From assembly GCF_021655615.1 (NCBI RefSeq), contig NZ_AP025245.1:682001-746000 (forward strand): 64,000 bases of DNA, in the 5' to 3' direction. A model generated the notes under the pieces. That model made no database searches. It saw only the letters and a list, made by a program, of their open reading frames with translations, and was not told where the DNA came from. Below, in pieces: positions 53,365-63,946 of the stretch (the first letter of the stretch is position 1; each line of letters starts with the position of its first letter). This DNA comes from Acidianus sp. HS-5. GTDB taxonomy: Archaea; Thermoproteota; Thermoprotei_A; Sulfolobales; Sulfolobaceae. The position numbers were made by a program, and so were the translations under genes.

Positions 53365-53797
53365 AACTAAAAATACAATGGATCCCAAAGAATTATGGAG
53401 ATTTATGCTATAATGATCTTGGTTTATGCATTGAGTATAATCTAAAATTATTCTTCTCTTTCTATTTAATATTTATCTGTTATATTTTTTCTTAAAAGAG
53501 ATTTTTATTTCTTAGGAATAGTTTCATTTGAGCAAAACTCGCAGAATATTACTATGTAAGTCCCTAATATATTCTTTAGTAATTCTACTCAAATTGCCTA
53601 AAATTTGCTGATTGTATATTCTTCAAATCTATACGTTTTTGGACACTTATTAATTATATATGTTATTAGAGTTCATTATTTTGAAATCTATAATGGAGGT
53701 TTCATCTCCCTATATTTTCGTTATAAATTTTTCTTTACTAGTTAAGTAAAGTGAACTTTACAGAGGGTTTTTAAATGTAAATCTGCTTTATTCGCAT
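53365..53797. other. gene-free AT-rich stretch
   Basis: No gene or repeat was recognised. GGTTTTTAAATG near 53766-53777 is the TATA box for the ABC gene whose GTG start is at 53798. Confidence 0.4.
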
Positions 53798-54610
53798 GTG
53801 ATAAATGTAATTCATGTTTGGAAATATTACGACAAGATACTCGCAAATGAGGATATTACAATGGAAGTCAAGAAAGGAGAGTTAGTTGCATTATTAGGCC
53901 CAAACGGTGCAGGAAAAACAACACTGGTTAAACAAATATACGGTGAATTAACGCCGACGAAGGGAGAAATACTTGTCTCGGGAAGTAAAATAAACAATAA
54001 CATAAAGAAGAGGATGGGTGTAATACCGCAGGAGTGCACTCCTTACGCTACTCTTTCAGTTAAGGACAACATTTACTACATGGGGAAAATAAAGGGAATG
54101 CACAGCGAAAAAGCGAGAGAAAGGACTGAAGAACTTCTGAAAAAGCTTGAGTTAAAGGAGTACGAGAACAGACTGGCGGAGTATCTCTCCGGAGGACTGA
54201 AGAGGAGAGTATTGTTAGCAATGGCTTTAGTAAACGATCCTGACGTGGTAATCCTAGATGAGCCGACAACAGGTTTAGATCCTGAAGCTAGGAGAGAAGT
54301 TTGGGAAGTCTTAAGCGAGCTGAAAAAAGAGGGGAAGGCAATGCTTTTAACCACCCATTACTTGGATGAGGCAGAAAGGCTAGCGGATAGGATTTACTTT
54401 ATAAATAGAAAAATAATAATGGAAGGTACACCGTCAGAAATAAAGAGTAAATTCTCCTCCTATTACGAGGTTATAGATTACTCTACCGGAAAGACTTATT
54501 ACGTTAAGGAGGAGGAAGTTGCAGACTTCATTAGAGGCATTAAAGGGAAGTTTGAAGTTAGGTTACCTACTCTAGAGGAGATTTACCTTAAGGTGATAAA
54601 TCATGATTAA
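53798..54610 (+). CDS. ABC-2 type transporter ATP-binding protein
   Basis: The 270-residue ATPase has Walker A GPNGAGKTT, signature YLSGGLKRRVLLAMAL, Walker B VVILDEPTTGLD and the switch LTTHYLDEAERL, typical of DrrA-like exporters. It starts at GTG 53798, 26 bp from a TATA centre, so it is leaderless. It overlaps the permease gene by 8 bp. Confidence 0.93.
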   Translation: MINVIHVWKYYDKILANEDITMEVKKGELVALLGPNGAGKTTLVKQIYGELTPTKGEILVSGSKINNNIKKRMGVIPQECTPYATLSVKDNIYYMGKIKGMHSEKARERTEELLKKLELKEYENRLAEYLSGGLKRRVLLAMALVNDPDVVILDEPTTGLDPEARREVWEVLSELKKEGKAMLLTTHYLDEAERLADRIYFINRKIIMEGTPSEIKSKFSSYYEVIDYSTGKTYYVKEEEVADFIRGIKGKFEVRLPTLEEIYLKVINHD

Positions 54611-55319
54611 GGAATTCCTCAATTTAGTTATAATGAGACTTAAGACTGCAAAAGCTTACATTGCCTCACTAATCTTCTTTTCTGTCTTCTTCCCAATAGG
54701 GCTTTTACTAATGATGGGAAGCGTAGCAAGAAGCTCATTTTCCATTTACATTATAGCTGGGACTATCACCTTTTACATAGCAGTTAGCATGATAAACAGT
54801 GTTGCTCAGCAAATAGGTTACGAAAGAGAGACCGGAAGAATCTCACTCATGATATCTTCCGGAATTCCGATGCAACTAAGCGTATTGGCAATTGCGCTCT
54901 GTAGCGGACTGCAAACAATTGTCGTAACTCCGTTAATGATTTTTGTAGGCGACGCGTTCCTTGGTATAACTCCTCTCTGCATAGCTACTCTAGCCTTAAC
55001 CTTATTACTTTCATTAGTGCTGGGCTCCATGTTGGGAGCATTCTTGGCATTTCTAATAAGAAGTGTTAGAGCAATAAATCAATACTCAAACATTCTTAGT
55101 TTTACATTAGCGTTCTTTGCTCCCGTTTACTATCCTCCATGCGTAATTCCTTTGCCTTTTAGATATCTAACATATTTAGAACCAACAACTTACGTCTCAA
55201 GAGCAATATACTACTCCTATTTAGGTCAAGGACTTCAAGCATTGATCTGGAATTTAGGGATTGTCATATATTCAGGAGTGTTAATATTTGGAGTTACTTA
55301 CCTAATAAAGAGACAGTAG
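54603..55319 (+). CDS. ABC-2 type transporter permease
   Basis: The 238-residue protein has six hydrophobic helices and an ABC-2 style FYIAVSMINSVAQQIGYERE segment followed by a TGRISLMISSGIP coupling loop. Together with the preceding ATPase it forms an exporter of unknown substrate. The ABC-2 pair is complete with two genes. Confidence 0.88.
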   Translation: MIKEFLNLVIMRLKTAKAYIASLIFFSVFFPIGLLLMMGSVARSSFSIYIIAGTITFYIAVSMINSVAQQIGYERETGRISLMISSGIPMQLSVLAIALCSGLQTIVVTPLMIFVGDAFLGITPLCIATLALTLLLSLVLGSMLGAFLAFLIRSVRAINQYSNILSFTLAFFAPVYYPPCVIPLPFRYLTYLEPTTYVSRAIYYSYLGQGLQALIWNLGIVIYSGVLIFGVTYLIKRQ

Positions 55320-55466
55320 AACACTGGTGCTTTCAGAAAGTTTACAGCTTTAGACAAATGACGTAACACTATTTCATGGTCTGAGATTCAAAATACCAAC
55401 GATATCCTCAAGAACAGTAGGAGGAAGTAAAATTCCTTAATTACCCTTTCTTACAATTAATAACCT

Positions 55467-56747
<1,281 letters not shown>

Positions 56748-56821
56748 TCTACGGCGCAGAAGGAGTCTTCCGCCCCTTTGAACCTTGTTAAGATAAAACA
56801 TGCAATTGTATATATACTTAG

Positions 56822-57958
56822 TTAAATGAATTTATTTGTCTTTAATCCGTAGATCAGTAGTTTAGGATCTTTTCCGCTGACATATGCAGATACTACTGCG
56901 CTCATTATTATAGAATAAGGAATGAAATACATGTCTCCTATTTCTCTCATTATTGAGAGTAGTCTAACGGATTTCTTTAAAGCTAAAGGGTTCACTGCAG
57001 GGTTTACCTCAAAATTCATCCAACCGTATTTTCTTACCTCATCCTTGATCTCGTTGAAGTCCACTCCGTTATCTATTGCGCTGTGAAAGTCTTTCTCTAT
57101 CTCTTCTATTAAGCTTTTTAGTTTGACAAATAAGTGCACAGAGTCTTCTAGGCTTATTCCCGCCTTCTTTAAAGCCCAGTTTGCATACCTTAGCGAGGAG
57201 AGTAGTATCCTCCTGCTCGTTTCGCTCTTTGATTCTATAAATGAGGACAGCTCCTTTGACTCTAGCTTACCCAGCTCTTTTTCAAGGAATTTTCTAGAAA
57301 AAGAAAGCCTTTCTTCACTTAACTGAGTTATTGTAATCTCCTCAGGATCTATAAGGACTTCCCCCATCTTTAATCCTATCCTTGGAAGAGATTTTGATAG
57401 AAAAACGTAAGGTCTAAAAAATGGAAAGAGTTCCTTAGGGATCAAATTTATGTAAGTTTTCAGACCTAAATATTCGCACTCTATATCCTTCCCCGATTTA
57501 ATCTTTCTTATGGCGTCATCAAAGTTTGGAGTGTAAAACCTCCAAACGTAAGGAAAAACGTACTTCAAATCTTCATCTTTGGATTTGAAGAACTCCTTTA
57601 ATGATAATTTTTCAAGTATGAAGTCTTCGTACTCTCTCCTTATTTTTTCCATCTCTTGTTCATCCTTCAGTCTGTTAACTAGGAAATTTATTGCATTCCT
57701 TACATTTTCCTTACCTGCTACGTAATCGTCTAGGACCTTTTGTTGGAAATAAGTTGCGTAAACAGGGAAGTCCTTCTCTTTAACTTCACTCAACTCGTCA
57801 AAGCTTATACTTTCTATTACCTCATACTCCTTTTCCTCAGGTTTTTTCTCGTACATAAATGGTGACAAGAAAAGAGCGAGGACAAAAGTAGGGTCAGTAA
57901 ACTCCTTTCTATTGCCTGCATCTATTATTACTGAGTTCGGCAGTATCATTTCCAGCAT
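56822..57958 (-). CDS. hypothetical protein
   Basis: The protein has 378 residues from the ATG at 57958 and is mostly helical, with no recognised family. It has no signal or membrane segment. An in-frame start at 58012 would overlap the MFS gene end by 28 bp and add 18 residues; a TATA-like CTATATATTTATT before 57958 favours the shorter form. It follows the MFS gene on the same strand. Conserved-looking segments include GWMNFEVNPAVNPLALKKSV. Confidence 0.6.
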   Translation of the reverse strand: MLEMILPNSVIIDAGNRKEFTDPTFVLALFLSPFMYEKKPEEKEYEVIESISFDELSEVKEKDFPVYATYFQQKVLDDYVAGKENVRNAINFLVNRLKDEQEMEKIRREYEDFILEKLSLKEFFKSKDEDLKYVFPYVWRFYTPNFDDAIRKIKSGKDIECEYLGLKTYINLIPKELFPFFRPYVFLSKSLPRIGLKMGEVLIDPEEITITQLSEERLSFSRKFLEKELGKLESKELSSFIESKSETSRRILLSSLRYANWALKKAGISLEDSVHLFVKLKSLIEEIEKDFHSAIDNGVDFNEIKDEVRKYGWMNFEVNPAVNPLALKKSVRLLSIMREIGDMYFIPYSIIMSAVVSAYVSGKDPKLLIYGLKTNKFI

Positions 57959-57984
57959 TTTAATAAATATATAGGATACAGAGT

Positions 57985-59079
57985 TTAAAGATGTTCCTCT
58001 CTTTTGAACCAAATGAAGAAAAGTAATGTAGCAAAGGAGTAAAGGAAACCAGTGATGAAGAATGGAAGGACCAGATTGCCTTCATTAAAGAAGAAACCTC
58101 CTATGCTAGGCCCTATAGCTCTAGGTATCGACTCCATAAATCCTACGATACCGTTTGCCCTTCCCCTTTCATCTTCTGGAATTAACTTTAGGAGAAGGCT
58201 TTCAAAAACCGGTGAAGTCATGTTCATTAGCACGTTTCTACTGACAAATATGAGCGAAGCTATTATAAAATCGGATGAAAAGGGAAGCAGGAAGAGGAGT
58301 ACAATAGCCAAGGAATGGGTGTAAACTATAGTCTTTACTTTCCCCAGCTTTTCAGCCAGCAAAACTGAGCCGTAACTGCTGAAGGCTAAAGTAAACTCTG
58401 AGATTGCAAAAACTGGACTCATTTCAGAACTCGATACACCGAACTTTAAGTAAAACCATAAGGACATTAAAGGAATCACTAGCCCTGCACCCAGCCCTAT
58501 TATTGCCTCTGTAGAGAACTTTGATACTACCTTTAAGCTACCTAACTTAAGCTTTTTACTCCCCTTAAATTTCTCCTTTATGGGTAGGAGGAGAAGGAGT
58601 GCAGATAAATTTATGAGGACATCTAGGGAAAGTATGCTTCTGTACTCCAGAAAAATAGGGAGTAAACTACCTACAACTGAGAAGAGTATTGTGAGACTTT
58701 GCCTCAGTCCCAGTGCTTTATCGAGGTTTTCAGACTTCTCTGCTAACAAGGAAAATAAAAGACCTCCAGCATCCCAAGTTATTGAGAATACATAAGCAAT
58801 AGGAATTCCAAGGAAGAGAAAGAAGAAAGACAGAGTACTTATTCCTCTAGAAAATATGGCGAAGTTCTTCCTCCCGTAAAGGTCTCCCAAGAAGGAAAGT
58901 AATAGGGAGACAAAAGAACCCACAAGTACTCCTAAGGAGAGGAGTTCGCCTATTTCCAATGCTGATAAACCTAAGGAAAGAAGATAAAGAGAAATGATTA
59001 TGGAGTTACTTCCCATTATTAATCCTGACAAAGAGGACGAAAGTATTAGTAGGAACTCTTCCTTCTTCACGAGTACCAA
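57985..59079 (-). CDS. MFS transporter
   Basis: The 364-residue protein has about eleven or twelve hydrophobic helices, a GDLYGRKNFAIFSRG loop after helix 2 (MFS motif A) and PEDERGRANGIVGF in the second half. It is shorter than most MFS proteins. It is last but one in a minus-strand run with the two polyferredoxin-type genes. Substrate unknown. Confidence 0.78.
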   Translation of the reverse strand: MVLVKKEEFLLILSSSLSGLIMGSNSIIISLYLLSLGLSALEIGELLSLGVLVGSFVSLLLSFLGDLYGRKNFAIFSRGISTLSFFFLFLGIPIAYVFSITWDAGGLLFSLLAEKSENLDKALGLRQSLTILFSVVGSLLPIFLEYRSILSLDVLINLSALLLLLPIKEKFKGSKKLKLGSLKVVSKFSTEAIIGLGAGLVIPLMSLWFYLKFGVSSSEMSPVFAISEFTLAFSSYGSVLLAEKLGKVKTIVYTHSLAIVLLFLLPFSSDFIIASLIFVSRNVLMNMTSPVFESLLLKLIPEDERGRANGIVGFMESIPRAIGPSIGGFFFNEGNLVLPFFITGFLYSFATLLFFIWFKREEHL

Positions 59080-59100
59080 TGAGATTTAACTTTTTTATTA

Positions 59101-59841
59101 TTATCTTACTTGGTGTTCTCTTACATGCAAAATTGTATAATAATATGTAATCATTGAAAGTACTATAACAGAGTCATAAAACGGAGTTAACAAAAAGAGG
59201 GAAACTAACGAAACTGCTAGAGCTATGTAAACTATCCTGACCAGCAGCTTGCTTTCGCGTATACCTATGAAGCTTAAAATCAGAGAGATAACTAGGGCTG
59301 TGTAAAACCATTTCTCGTTATCAAGTAAGGTAGGAGGAAAGGATGTAATTCCTATTAAAGGAAAGAGATCCTTGTAAAATTGGCCTTTAACGTAATGGAT
59401 TAAGAACAACGAAAGCATTTCAGCCATCATCGGGTAAAAAAACCAACCCCCATTAAAAGTCTCATAAATCACGTTAGGAAATCTGCAGGCTATGTTGAAA
59501 GTAAGACTCATTAAGATCTCGTTAATGACTGCCAACAAAGAAACCAAGATTGATGATAAGCTAGAAAGGGAAAACTTCACTTTAAATCCCCTGAGAAAAG
59601 GGAAAACAGAAAGAATATATGCAAGCATTGTGAAATTATTAATAAGTACTGCCTCCGCCAAGGAAAGTGAAGTCGGAGAGATCAAATAAAGAGTAGCACC
59701 TATGAACATCGTAATCATCATTATAAAGCCGAAGATAACTAGGGAAAAACCTAACTTTGTTTTTACTTCCTCAGATTCGTAGAGTAAAAATACTATTACT
59801 GCAACCATTATCCCGGCAATTGCCACGAAAAGAAAATTCAT
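59101..59841 (-). CDS. membrane protein related to the N-terminal module of the adjacent polyferredoxin
   Basis: The 246-residue protein has about seven hydrophobic helices. Its start (AIAGIMVAVIVFLLYESEEV) and the segments NEILMSLTF and GGWFFYPMMAEMLSLFLI mirror segments of the 632-residue neighbour, so the two are paralogous modules. It overlaps that gene by 4 bp (ATGA) and should form a complex with it. It carries no Fe-S motif itself. Function unknown. Confidence 0.7.
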   Translation of the reverse strand: MNFLFVAIAGIMVAVIVFLLYESEEVKTKLGFSLVIFGFIMMITMFIGATLYLISPTSLSLAEAVLINNFTMLAYILSVFPFLRGFKVKFSLSSLSSILVSLLAVINEILMSLTFNIACRFPNVIYETFNGGWFFYPMMAEMLSLFLIHYVKGQFYKDLFPLIGITSFPPTLLDNEKWFYTALVISLILSFIGIRESKLLVRIVYIALAVSLVSLFLLTPFYDSVIVLSMITYYYTILHVREHQVR

Positions 59842-61736
59842 GACTTGTTACTCGCTCTATGGAATTTATTTCTTATCCAGTGCCTCACATCGTAAAACGT
59901 TATATTGTCATAAGGACAAGCATTAACGCATTCTCCCAAGCCCACGCACTTCATTGACCTGAATTCTCCTTTCTTTATAAATGAAGCTCGCATGTCAGTT
60001 AAGCCAACTGGACAGGCAGAAGCACAGTCCACCGTCTTACAGTTTAAACATTTTTGAGGGTCTTTAACTTTCAGCCTAAATAGTCCTATCCTACTGACCG
60101 CTTGGTTAAAAACTCCCCAGTAACAGTACCCAGTAGTTACGCAGGCGAAAGTTCCCAAGAAGGGGATCGATATGAAAAGCAGGTACCACATTATGTCAAA
60201 CCATATGAAGTATATGAGAATAGTAATATCTACACTATATACCGTAAAGTGTATAATACCTTCACTGTTTAGATAAGATACTATAGCAGTACCTAGGACA
60301 AACAGGGAAACTCCTAAAGCTATTGCCCTATACCAAGGTGCTAACCTAGAAGTTAATGTTTTCCTACCTAGTCTGGAAGTTCTGTTATAAACCTTTAGAG
60401 AATCGTAGAAGTTACCTTGATACATTAGAGGAGCCGTACAACTAACTGCACACAAGTTTCTACTACCGAACAGAAAAGACAACACAGCGTAAACTACGTA
60501 AGTGCCTATTAATCCTACTAGAACAGCATTACTAACGGGAGCCATAGTTCCTATTCCCATCGACCACATATAAGGAATGTATTGAGCGATGGAAGATATT
60601 GGGGAAAACGTGGGCAAATATATTGAATATATGGCATAAGCTAACATCATTAAAGCCATCCTTATTCTAACTTCCCTCACATGCATCTCCATCATTTTCT
60701 TAAATGCCAAGAAGCCCATCTCTACTCCCATCATTATTAAAAACCACGTACTTCCGAGAACGCTACCTACAATGTCTATAAAGTCCCACAGTGCTCCTTG
60801 TACACTGTATGGAGACAACCAAGGTAATGAGAGAGAGGACAAAAAGCCAGAGACTCCGGGAGAAAATACTCCTTCTATAAAGTCTAAAGCTCCGCCCATG
60901 AAGAACTCCATTACGAAGGTTAGGAATATTATGCCGAAGGCTACCTTAGAACTCCTCAAGTAGTTTCCTTTTAAAGGGTTTGGTCCAACTAATGACCTAA
61001 ATACGAACCACGCCATTGCTATAATCATTGATGCATCGAAGACTGTTAACGTTGAGTAAATAAAGTAAAGAAACTCTCCGAGCATCATTAGCATGAATAT
61101 TGACATTAACTCCATGGTCGTGAAAGTTTCCTGGTTTGCTCTTAACCTCTGATTATAGAGAGTCTCGTATATCAAAATAGTTGACCCTATCATTATTATT
61201 GCTGAAGCCCAAAATGGAATTACCACACTGGAGAAGAGTGCGGGGAACCAGGGCATTAAAAGTAGTAGGGAAATTAGGTAGTTTCTAGTAGTCTTATCCA
61301 ACTTCCTGAAGGAGAGGAATAAGGTAAAGGACATTTCAGTCAACATTACAGTTACAAACCATACATTGTTTATTGACGAATTGAACGTTGCAGGCCTTCC
61401 AGTCTCCAGAGATACGAACAGTGAGCCCATGAAGAACTCTGAAATAACCATGAAGGCCGAGAAGAGTGAGAAGATCACATTCTTATTCACGTGCTTAGTT
61501 AGGAGAATAGAATAGAGACCTAGGAAAGCATATGCACCATTAATTACTAGGAAATAAAATAAACAATGGTAAGCTACGTAAAGGTAAGCTCCTAAGTTCA
61601 TTGTGAGCATCATTCCTTCTATGTATATTGCTGTAAGGACTCTCCTATCGCTCTTCCATTTCTCAACTTCATAAATTACGTAAAACATTACGGCTAACAT
61701 TGATCCAGCTATTGCGTAGAGTACCAGTTCGTTCAT
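59838..61736 (-). CDS. multi-pass membrane polyferredoxin
   Basis: The 632-residue protein has two repeats of a membrane module (about 1-220 and 230-400) that share EFFMG and a W-x(6)-EM-x-F/F-x-x-F segment. A NapH-like part follows with CVTTGYCYWGVFNQAVSRIG, then two Fe-S motifs, CLNCKTVDCASACPV and CVGLGECVNACPY. It could pass electrons between quinone and cytosolic carriers. A TATA-like TTTATAAAC lies about 28 bp upstream. The family is unclear beyond the ferredoxin tail. Confidence 0.75.
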   Translation of the reverse strand: MNELVLYAIAGSMLAVMFYVIYEVEKWKSDRRVLTAIYIEGMMLTMNLGAYLYVAYHCLFYFLVINGAYAFLGLYSILLTKHVNKNVIFSLFSAFMVISEFFMGSLFVSLETGRPATFNSSINNVWFVTVMLTEMSFTLFLSFRKLDKTTRNYLISLLLLMPWFPALFSSVVIPFWASAIIMIGSTILIYETLYNQRLRANQETFTTMELMSIFMLMMLGEFLYFIYSTLTVFDASMIIAMAWFVFRSLVGPNPLKGNYLRSSKVAFGIIFLTFVMEFFMGGALDFIEGVFSPGVSGFLSSLSLPWLSPYSVQGALWDFIDIVGSVLGSTWFLIMMGVEMGFLAFKKMMEMHVREVRIRMALMMLAYAIYSIYLPTFSPISSIAQYIPYMWSMGIGTMAPVSNAVLVGLIGTYVVYAVLSFLFGSRNLCAVSCTAPLMYQGNFYDSLKVYNRTSRLGRKTLTSRLAPWYRAIALGVSLFVLGTAIVSYLNSEGIIHFTVYSVDITILIYFIWFDIMWYLLFISIPFLGTFACVTTGYCYWGVFNQAVSRIGLFRLKVKDPQKCLNCKTVDCASACPVGLTDMRASFIKKGEFRSMKCVGLGECVNACPYDNITFYDVRHWIRNKFHRASNKS

Positions 61737-61890
61737 GACAAATCCTACGATATTTATGTTTATAAATTTTTCTTACTAAAGCTATATAACTTTTTTATGA
61801 TTATTTCCTTTATATTGTGATTTAATCCTTATTTTAGTAGTGTGGGTAGCTTTGTTAATTAATCTTTTTAGCTGAAGGGGATATTTCTAC

Positions 61891-63021
61891 ATGTTGAAGG
61901 ACATTAATAAGCTTGCCTTGATAGGTGGTTCAAGAGCCTTAAGCGGTTCAATAATTTGGCCATTCATAGGTTTTGCACTTTACGATGTTTATCATTTTTC
62001 CTTAAGTTTCGTTTCCCTATTTTACATCTTTCAAGGTGTAGTAAGTATTTTTGCGTACATCATGGGTGGATACATGACGGATTTCATAGGTAGAGTTAAA
62101 TCAATGGTTTTATCTTCAGCACTCTCATCGATTTCATTACTCATTGCATTCTTAGTTAATCTTCCTTTAGCAGTAGTTGTTTTTATCCTCGTACAGACTT
62201 TCTTTAATTCCATTTATAATGTATCCAATACCTCAATGGTAGGAGATTTAAATAAGGAGTTTAAGGGGCTTGTAATTTCTTTTAGCAGGATAAGGGTAGG
62301 AATTAATGCAGGCTGGGCTGTCGGACCGGTAATTGGTGGAATTCTTTTTACAACGTGGAGCTTTAGGGAATTGCTCCTAGTATCCTCCATAGTTTCCCTA
62401 CTTCCACTTCCTCTCCTCTTTTCCTTACCTGACTTTAAAGGTAAAATAAGGATAGCCATTAACTTATCAAGGAGTTTTATACTCTTCCTAATACCTACTT
62501 TCCTTACGTTCATGATAATGGGACAGTTGGGCTTTTCTCTTCTTACTTACTACGATGTGGTAGTTGGACTATCTACTTTCCAGGTGAGCCTCCTATTCAT
62601 GGTTAATGGGTTATTAATAGTATTCCTTCAAGAGTTGATAGGAAAGAGGCTTACTGGAAAAATGATAGTCCTAGGAGTTATGCTATACGGCGTTTCTTAT
62701 TTTGCTGTAGCATTTGTGACCAATTTTATACTAGCGGTAGTGGACATGGCTTTTATAACCTTAGCCGAAATGGTAGTTTCTCCTCTTTCTCAAGCTATTG
62801 CCTCTTCCCTATCAAAGGACGAAAGCAGAGGAAGAGAAATAGGAATTTACGGAATGGTTACTGCTTTAGGCAGAGTACTAGGCTCATCATATACGAGCTT
62901 CTTAATGAATTACTACCTCTATTCTCCCACAATCCTGTGGTTCTTAGTATCACTGTTGGGATTTACCTCTGCTGTCCTTTATTATCCAGTGATAAGAAAG
63001 GACGTAAAATCAACCTCATAG
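61891..63021 (+). CDS. MFS transporter
   Basis: The 376-residue protein has about eleven or twelve hydrophobic helices, with GGYMTDFIGRVKSMV after helix 2 (motif A) and a GWAVGPVIGGILF segment like motif C of exporters. A TATA-like CTTTTTAGC is centred about 26 bp before the ATG. It diverges from the polyferredoxin gene. Substrate unknown. Confidence 0.82.
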   Translation: MLKDINKLALIGGSRALSGSIIWPFIGFALYDVYHFSLSFVSLFYIFQGVVSIFAYIMGGYMTDFIGRVKSMVLSSALSSISLLIAFLVNLPLAVVVFILVQTFFNSIYNVSNTSMVGDLNKEFKGLVISFSRIRVGINAGWAVGPVIGGILFTTWSFRELLLVSSIVSLLPLPLLFSLPDFKGKIRIAINLSRSFILFLIPTFLTFMIMGQLGFSLLTYYDVVVGLSTFQVSLLFMVNGLLIVFLQELIGKRLTGKMIVLGVMLYGVSYFAVAFVTNFILAVVDMAFITLAEMVVSPLSQAIASSLSKDESRGREIGIYGMVTALGRVLGSSYTSFLMNYYLYSPTILWFLVSLLGFTSAVLYYPVIRKDVKSTS

Positions 63022-63080
63022 GCTTGTTGCTAACTTCATCTTTAAGCTCCTTAAATAGTTATATAAGCTCTTTTGTGCAT

Positions 63081-63347
63081 ATGCTCTTAATGGACAAGAA
63101 AGTTTATGAGGATATAATAAAGCCCTTTGGTTCATATGAGAGATTTAAGAAGAGGGTTGACGACATAAAGTTTGAGATAGAAATGATGAAGAGGACAGGC
63201 AAAACCTCAGAAGAGATATTTGCAGAACTTTATGAAATATGGGAGAGGGAATACTTAAGGGCGTTCAACGGAGACGTGAAGAAGGCTAGGGAACATTTAA
63301 TGAAGGTGAGGGAATGGAGAAGGAAGCTAAGGAACTGCGAAAGCTAA
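63081..63347 (+). CDS. small helical protein, probable partner of the nucleotidyltransferase
   Basis: The protein has 88 residues from the ATG at 63081 (a second ATG at 63090 fits the TATA box TTATATAA equally well). It is helical and charged, with KKVYEDIIKPFGSYERFKKR and MKVREWRRKLRN. An upstream in-frame ATG inside the MFS gene is unlikely. It overlaps the nucleotidyltransferase gene by 34 bp, as toxin-antitoxin-like pairs do. Confidence 0.6.
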   Translation: MLLMDKKVYEDIIKPFGSYERFKKRVDDIKFEIEMMKRTGKTSEEIFAELYEIWEREYLRAFNGDVKKAREHLMKVREWRRKLRNCES

Positions 63348-63856
63348 TATCGGCACTGGAGGAATCTAATTGTGAGTACGTAATTGTAGGAGGTTTAGTT
63401 GCAATCCATTATGGTAGGAACAGGGTAACTCAAGATATAGACGTAATTGTAGGCAATTGCGACATTAAAGTCCTTTTAAACGCTTTGGTAAAACAAGGTT
63501 TCGAATTTTCTAGACAAGAGTTGGAGGAGGCATTTAAAGAAAGAGGAAGAATAACTCTTTTCATTCCAGAGGATGTATTATTTCACGTCGATTTGAAGTT
63601 TGCAAGCGACGACCTTGACCTTGAAGTGCTTAAGGATAGAGTTAGGGATAAACTCATGGGAATAGACTGTTGGATCGAAAGCGTTGAAGACATAATAGTA
63701 GCGAAACTAATTTATGGTAGCAGTCAAGATGAGGAGGACGTGATCGCAGTCCTATTAAATAAAGGTATAGGCGAAAGACTGAAGGAGAAGGCTAAAAAAT
63801 TCAAGGCGTATAATAAGCTGTGCGGTATTGCGGAAATGATAGGCTTAGTTTGCTGA
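63314..63856 (+). CDS. nucleotidyltransferase, AbiEii/DUF6036-like
   Basis: The 180-residue protein has YVIVGGLVAIHYGRNRVTQD followed by IDVIV, the GG-x(n)-DxD pattern of the nucleotidyltransferase toxin superfamily that includes AbiEii and MenT. VESVEDIIVAKL-like IESVEDIIVAKLIYG in the second half is also typical. Together with the preceding small gene it is a likely toxin-antitoxin module. Confidence 0.75.
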   Translation: MEKEAKELRKLISALEESNCEYVIVGGLVAIHYGRNRVTQDIDVIVGNCDIKVLLNALVKQGFEFSRQELEEAFKERGRITLFIPEDVLFHVDLKFASDDLDLEVLKDRVRDKLMGIDCWIESVEDIIVAKLIYGSSQDEEDVIAVLLNKGIGERLKEKAKKFKAYNKLCGIAEMIGLVC

Positions 63857-63946
63857 GTTAAATAGTAGAATTAATGACAATGAAATGAAAAATTTTCACT
63901 CAAATTTAATTATAAGAGTAAAACAATAAAAAATTAAGACAATTCA

